NCBI RefSeq assembly: GCF_002804065.1
Contig: NZ_CP024955.1
Location: 1,860,001 to 1,924,000, forward strand
Length of the DNA: 64,000 bases
Direction: 5' to 3'
From: Kyrpidia spormannii
GTDB lineage: Bacteria > Bacillota > Bacilli > Kyrpidiales > Kyrpidiaceae
Shown: piece by piece, positions 60,581 to 64,000 of the stretch
Position numbering within the stretch: position 1 is the stretch's first letter
Layout: every line of letters begins with the position of its first letter
Notes under the pieces: model-generated
Told to the model about the DNA's origin: nothing
What the model saw: only the letters and a program-made list of their open reading frames with translations
The model's database searches: none
Program-made: the position numbers and the translations under genes

Positions 60581-61654
60581 TTAACTGTGCACCACGAAAG
60601 TGCTCCGCACCTGCCGAAGGACCGCGATTCTCTCCTCGGCCAGGCGGTCCGCCGCTTGATGGGCCGGGATCCTTTTTTCCCGGGCCAAGGCGAACACATC
60701 CCGAACCCGGTCGTAGATCCCTTCCACCCGGGCCCTCACCCGCTCCGGGCGGTACCCTTCCAGTTCATCCGCCACGTGAATCACACCGCCGGCGTTCGCC
60801 ACATAATCCGGCACGTAAAGGATACCCCTCGCCTCAAGTTCGGCCCCGTGTCGGTCCTCCGCCAGTTGGTTGTTCGCTGAACCGGCCACAATCCTGCACT
60901 TAAGCCGGGGGATCGTGCCGTCATTGATGACTCCGCCCAGGGCACAAGGGGCGAACACATCCGCCGGGACATCGTAGATGCCCTCAAGATCCACCGCTTC
61001 GGCGCCAAACTCCCGAACCGCCCGCTGCACCGCTTCTTCCCGAAGGTCGGTCACCACGAGCTCCGCCCCCGCTTGGTGAAGAAGCTTACACAAGTGATAT
61101 CCGACGCTCCCCAGCCCCTGAACCGCCACGGCGCGTCCCGCGGGATCGTCGCTGCCGTACACCTCGGCAAGGGCGGCCTGGATGCTGCGGAAAACGCCCA
61201 AGGCCGTCATGGGGCTCGGATCTCCTCCGCCCCCGGCCGCCACCGAGACGCCGGTCACATAAGGGGTCTCAAGGCGGATCCAATCCATCTCCCGGGTGGT
61301 GGTCCCCACATCTTCGGCGGTAATATACCGCCCGCCCAGGCTCTGCACGTAGCGGCCGAAGGCCCGGAACAGCGCTTCCGTCTTTTCCGTTCGCGGATCC
61401 CCGACGATTACCGCCTTGCCCCCGCCAAAATTCAAACCGGCCATGGCCGTTTTATAGGTCATTCCCCGGGCCAAGCGCAGCGCGTCCACCACCGCCTCAG
61501 CCTCGGAAGCGTACGTCCACATGCGGCATCCGCCCAGCGCTGGCCCGAGGGTCGTGTCATGAATGGCGATCACCGCCTTCAGGCCCGAAGAAGCGTCCTG
61601 GCAAAACATCACCTGCTCGTAATCTAGCGACGTCATCGTCCGGAAAATCTCCAT
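60581..61654 (-). CDS. bcd: Leucine dehydrogenase
   Basis: 357 residues of the Glu/Leu/Phe/Val dehydrogenase family. GGCRMWTY, K68 ([11 protein letters not shown]) and K80 (FGGGKAVI) are substrate-binding and catalytic lysines as in Bacillus leucine dehydrogenase; [17 protein letters not shown] is the NAD loop. It deaminates Leu, Val and Ile to their keto acids. ATG 61652-61654 has GGAGGAG five to six bases upstream; the longer upstream frame was rejected. It is the first gene behind the sigma-54 promoter. Unlike Bacillus, ptb, buk and lpdV are absent. Confidence 0.94.
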   Translation of the reverse strand: MEIFRTMTSLDYEQVMFCQDASSGLKAVIAIHDTTLGPALGGCRMWTYASEAEAVVDALRLARGMTYKTAMAGLNFGGGKAVIVGDPRTEKTEALFRAFGRYVQSLGGRYITAEDVGTTTREMDWIRLETPYVTGVSVAAGGGGDPSPMTALGVFRSIQAALAEVYGSDDPAGRAVAVQGLGSVGYHLCKLLHQAGAELVVTDLREEAVQRAVREFGAEAVDLEGIYDVPADVFAPCALGGVINDGTIPRLKCRIVAGSANNQLAEDRHGAELEARGILYVPDYVANAGGVIHVADELEGYRPERVRARVEGIYDRVRDVFALAREKRIPAHQAADRLAEERIAVLRQVRSTFVVHS

Positions 61655-61774
61655 GTCCGCTCCTCCATTCCCCGCACAGATCATCTTGAGAACATTCAGG
61701 TCCGGCCGCACCACCCACACCTAACCCCGGGTGGACCACAGAGTTTGTAAATTCCTGTGAACCTATACGGTTCG

Positions 61775-61789
61775 CAAGAACCATGCCAA
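61775..61789 (-). promoter_or_regulatory. Sigma-54 (-24/-12) promoter of the bcd-bkd-lipA operon
   Basis: On the minus strand TGGCATGGTTCTTGC fits TGGCAC-N5-TTGC; GG and GC are ten bases apart as required. The predicted start is near 61763, about 110 bases before the bcd ATG. The neighbouring gene encodes a sigma-54 activator. Confidence 0.85.
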
Positions 61790-61863
61790 GGGCGGGATGG
61801 AATAAAATTGGCGCCGGTTCGCATTACCGACGCCCGATTCCACCGGCTTCTGAATACCCTCCC

Positions 61864-61903
61864 TGCAACACATTGCATGTTATGCAGTATTTTGCAGGCA
61901 AAA
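61864..61903. promoter_or_regulatory. Cluster of three palindromes: likely BkdR enhancer (UAS)
   Basis: Three perfect inverted repeats follow each other: TGCAACACATTGCA (61864-61877), TGCATGTTATGCA (61874-61886) and TTTTGCAGGCAAAA (61890-61903). They lie 75-115 bases upstream of the -24 element, the usual distance for a sigma-54 activator site, and between the operon and the bkdR stop. Confidence 0.65.
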
Positions 61904-61942
61904 ACCTTCACAAGCCTGTGCCAACCCTTTCTCGGCACAACC

Positions 61943-63991
61943 TCAGCCGGACCAGGGGTCTATCCCAAGTTTCTCCAATTTATAATATAAATTGCGCACC
62001 GAAATGCCCAAGCGCCGGGCCGCCTCGGTTTTGTTGCCGTTCACCTTATCGAGGACCCGCTGGATATGGGCTTTCTCTGCGGCATTCACCACATCCTCCA
62101 GGGTCCGTTCGTCCTCCGGTTCTTCCGGGTTGATCTGTCCGGCCCCCAGGTCGGAGAGGGGCAGGTGGACCGTATCGATCCAGGTGTCGGTGTAACCGAC
62201 ACGGATCATGGCCCGGCCGATCACATTCTCCAGTTCCCGCACGTTACCTGGCCAGGAGTATTCCTCCAACCGGGCAATCGCCCGGGGGGTCAGGCCCTCC
62301 ACTTGGCGTCCAAAATCCTGGTTGAACTTGCGCACAAACTGCCGTGCCAAGGGCTCGATGTCCTCTTTGCGCTCCCGCAAGGGCGGAAGAACGATGGGCA
62401 TGACATTCAACCGATAGTACAGGTCTTGCCGAAAACGTCCTTCCTGGATCGCCTTTTCCAAATTCACGTGAGTAGCGGCGATAATCCGCACGTCCACGGG
62501 AATCGCCCGACTCCCGCCGACCCGGACAATCTCTTTTTCTTGAATTGCCCGGAGGATCTTCGCCTGGGTGGGGAGGGGAAGCTCACCGATCTCGTCGAGA
62601 AACAGCGTGCCGCCGCTGGCTTCTTCAAAAACTCCCTTTTTCCCGCCCCGTTTTGCGCCGGTGAAGGCCCCTTCTTCGTAGCCAAACAGCTCACTCTCAA
62701 GGAGAGACTCGGAGAAGGCGGCGCAGTTGACCCGAATGAACTGGTGATAGCGCCGGGCGCTTTCGTTGTGGATCGCATGAGCAAAGAGCTCTTTCCCCGT
62801 TCCCGATTCCCCCCGGAGCAAAACCGTGGCCGGGGTTTGCGCCGCCGACCGGGCGAGGTGCACGGCAGAAACGAAGGAGGGACTGTGGCCGATGATGTCC
62901 TCAAACGTGTATTTGGCCTCCAGCTTTCGAATCAGTCGCTTCGCCCGGTCCAACTCTTCCGTTAACTGTTGAATCTCTGAGATATCGTGAATCACCCCGA
63001 CGCTGCCCTTGAGCTCGCCATCAACGAGAATCGGGGCGCAATTGACGATCACTTCCCGCCGGGCCGGGCCGACCTTCATCGGCACGCCCTTGACCGCCCG
63101 GCGGGTCCGCAGTACTTGGTAGTGCATGCTTTCTCCTTCTGCAATATCGACGGTGGCCGGCTTGCCGATCACATCATCCGGCCCTAGACCGGTGAGACGG
63201 GTGTACGCGGGATTGATGAGGATTCCTTTGCCTTCTCGATCCACCACCGAGATCGCGTCTTGGGTGGCGTTGATGATCGCTTCAAGAAGGGATTGGATCT
63301 CGCGAAGATTTGTCACTTCTTCGGCCAGGCCGAACAGTTCCGTGACATCCCGGAAGACGGCCACCGCCCCCACCACCCGGCCATCTTCGTCCCGTACGGG
63401 CATCCGGTTGGTGATGATTTTCACCCGGCCAAGGTCCTGCAGTTGATTGAGTTCCGCCTGCCCGGTTTGAAGCACAATGTGCAAACGGCTGTTGGGAATG
63501 GTAGTCTTGGCCTCGGTGCCGAGGACCTCGGCGGCGTGCAGACCGGTCAACCGCTGGGCGGCGGCATTGAAAAGTGTAATGCACCCGGCCTGGTCCACCG
63601 CCATCATCGCATCGTGGGTGGAGTTGAGAATGGCATCCAACTCGCGGCGTTGCCGGGAAAGCCGGTGGATCAGTTGCTCTTTCTCCTGCAGCAGGGTCAT
63701 CAAAAGCTCGGCCACCGGGCCGGGGACAAGAGTCACTCCAGGCGGTCGGGCGCTGTCGATCTCGCGGTACACACCGACATCCCCCGTGGCCTCAATGACC
63801 ACATCAACTCCGTGGAAGTACGGCCGGTAATCGGCCGCGGTCTCGATGCCCCATTCCCGGGCCAGGCCCAACGCCGGGGCGCCGGGGTCGAGGTCCACCA
63901 CGGCGACCACTCGAACCGCCTCCATGGAGTGAAACGCCCGGAGCAGGGCCGTACCCCCTTTGCCTCCTCCGACCAACAGCACCCGTACCAC
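61943..63991 (-). CDS. bkdR: BkdR-like sigma-54-dependent transcriptional activator
   Basis: At least 682 residues; the start may lie at GTG 63991 or beyond the window edge. Domains in order: an N-terminal Rossmann-like domain (VRVLLVGGGKGGTALL, about 1-95), two PAS domains (about 115-220 and 235-340), AAA+ domain with Walker A GESGTGKE (394-401), GAFTGA (441-446, contacts sigma-54) and Walker B GGTLFLDEIGE (460-470), and a Fis-type helix-turn-helix at the C-terminus (NKTEAARRLGISVRNLYYKL). It should activate the adjacent bcd-bkd operon from the palindrome cluster in the intergenic region, with a branched-chain metabolite as likely signal. Confidence 0.92.
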   Translation of the reverse strand: MVRVLLVGGGKGGTALLRAFHSMEAVRVVAVVDLDPGAPALGLAREWGIETAADYRPYFHGVDVVIEATGDVGVYREIDSARPPGVTLVPGPVAELLMTLLQEKEQLIHRLSRQRRELDAILNSTHDAMMAVDQAGCITLFNAAAQRLTGLHAAEVLGTEAKTTIPNSRLHIVLQTGQAELNQLQDLGRVKIITNRMPVRDEDGRVVGAVAVFRDVTELFGLAEEVTNLREIQSLLEAIINATQDAISVVDREGKGILINPAYTRLTGLGPDDVIGKPATVDIAEGESMHYQVLRTRRAVKGVPMKVGPARREVIVNCAPILVDGELKGSVGVIHDISEIQQLTEELDRAKRLIRKLEAKYTFEDIIGHSPSFVSAVHLARSAAQTPATVLLRGESGTGKELFAHAIHNESARRYHQFIRVNCAAFSESLLESELFGYEEGAFTGAKRGGKKGVFEEASGGTLFLDEIGELPLPTQAKILRAIQEKEIVRVGGSRAIPVDVRIIAATHVNLEKAIQEGRFRQDLYYRLNVMPIVLPPLRERKEDIEPLARQFVRKFNQDFGRQVEGLTPRAIARLEEYSWPGNVRELENVIGRAMIRVGYTDTWIDTVHLPLSDLGAGQINPEEPEDERTLEDVVNAAEKAHIQRVLDKVNGNKTEAARRLGISVRNLYYKLEKLGIDPWSG

Positions 63992-64000
63992 CGACGCCCC

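Noticed and set aside
61907-61922. Second sigma-54-like sequence TGGCACAGGCTTGTG
   Set aside because: The -24 half is good but the -12 GC is replaced, so the spacing rule fails; the site at 61775-61789 is complete.

Overview
The window looks like a chromosomal segment of a high-GC, spore-forming, aerobic Firmicute. Evidence is Bacillus-like gene order around spoIIM, fur, xerD, deoB, pupG and dacF, PyrR-type transcription attenuators, a PucR-family regulator, AGGAGG ribosome sites and an rrn operon with CCTCCTTTCT at the 16S 3' end. Kyrpidia/Alicyclobacillaceae is my best guess from memory of such genomes; it is inference, not a search result.

Layout. (1) 1-7950: the tail of an alpha/beta hydrolase, then a minus-strand type III-B CRISPR effector operon cmr1-cas10-cmr3-cmr4-cmr5-cmr6-csx1, with no repeat array, cas6, cas1 or cas2 in the window. 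(2) 8212-13018: a plus-strand operon of a TetR regulator, an NCS1 cytosine/purine-type permease, a DUF917 protein and a hydantoinase/oxoprolinase-like protein, closed by a terminator. (3) 13074-18065: a minus-strand 16S-23S-5S rRNA operon without spacer tRNAs, with visible processing stems. (4) 18301-25991: a catabolic cluster around a divergent pucR: a dihydroorotase-like amidohydrolase, an MFS carrier, a second PyrD/PyrK pair and an M20 carbamoyl-amino-acid hydrolase. Together these could turn orotate into aspartate, which is the main functional hypothesis of this report. (5) 26061-36363: the biosynthetic operon pyrR-uraA-pyrB-carA-carB-pyrK-pyrD-pyrF with two PyrR attenuators; pyrC and pyrE are absent from it. 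(6) 36360-47534: rluD, lspA, a TraR/DksA-like zinc-finger gene, an MFS exporter, two small membrane-protein genes, dacF, pupG, deoB, xerD, a yqzK-like gene, ald and fur. (7) 47592-56139: an RNHCP-domain gene, spoIIM, an endonuclease Q-like gene, nudF, an M20 peptidase, an acyl-CoA carboxylase beta chain, a B12-domain/epimerase fusion, the methylmalonyl-CoA mutase catalytic chain and a 61-residue gene of unknown function. (8) 56250-63991: a branched-chain keto-acid dehydrogenase operon (bcd-bkdAA-bkdAB-bkdB-lipA) behind a clear sigma-54 promoter, with its BkdR-like activator at the window edge.

Working together: Bcd and BkdAA/AB/B convert leucine, valine and isoleucine to branched acyl-CoAs, and LipA supplies the lipoyl group that E2 needs. 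Propionyl-CoA from valine and isoleucine can be carboxylated, epimerised and isomerised to succinyl-CoA by the neighbouring genes, although the biotin carboxylase chain and E3 are not in the window. The two pyrimidine-related clusters lie back to back and share DHODH chemistry, one run for synthesis under PyrR and one probably for catabolism under PucR.
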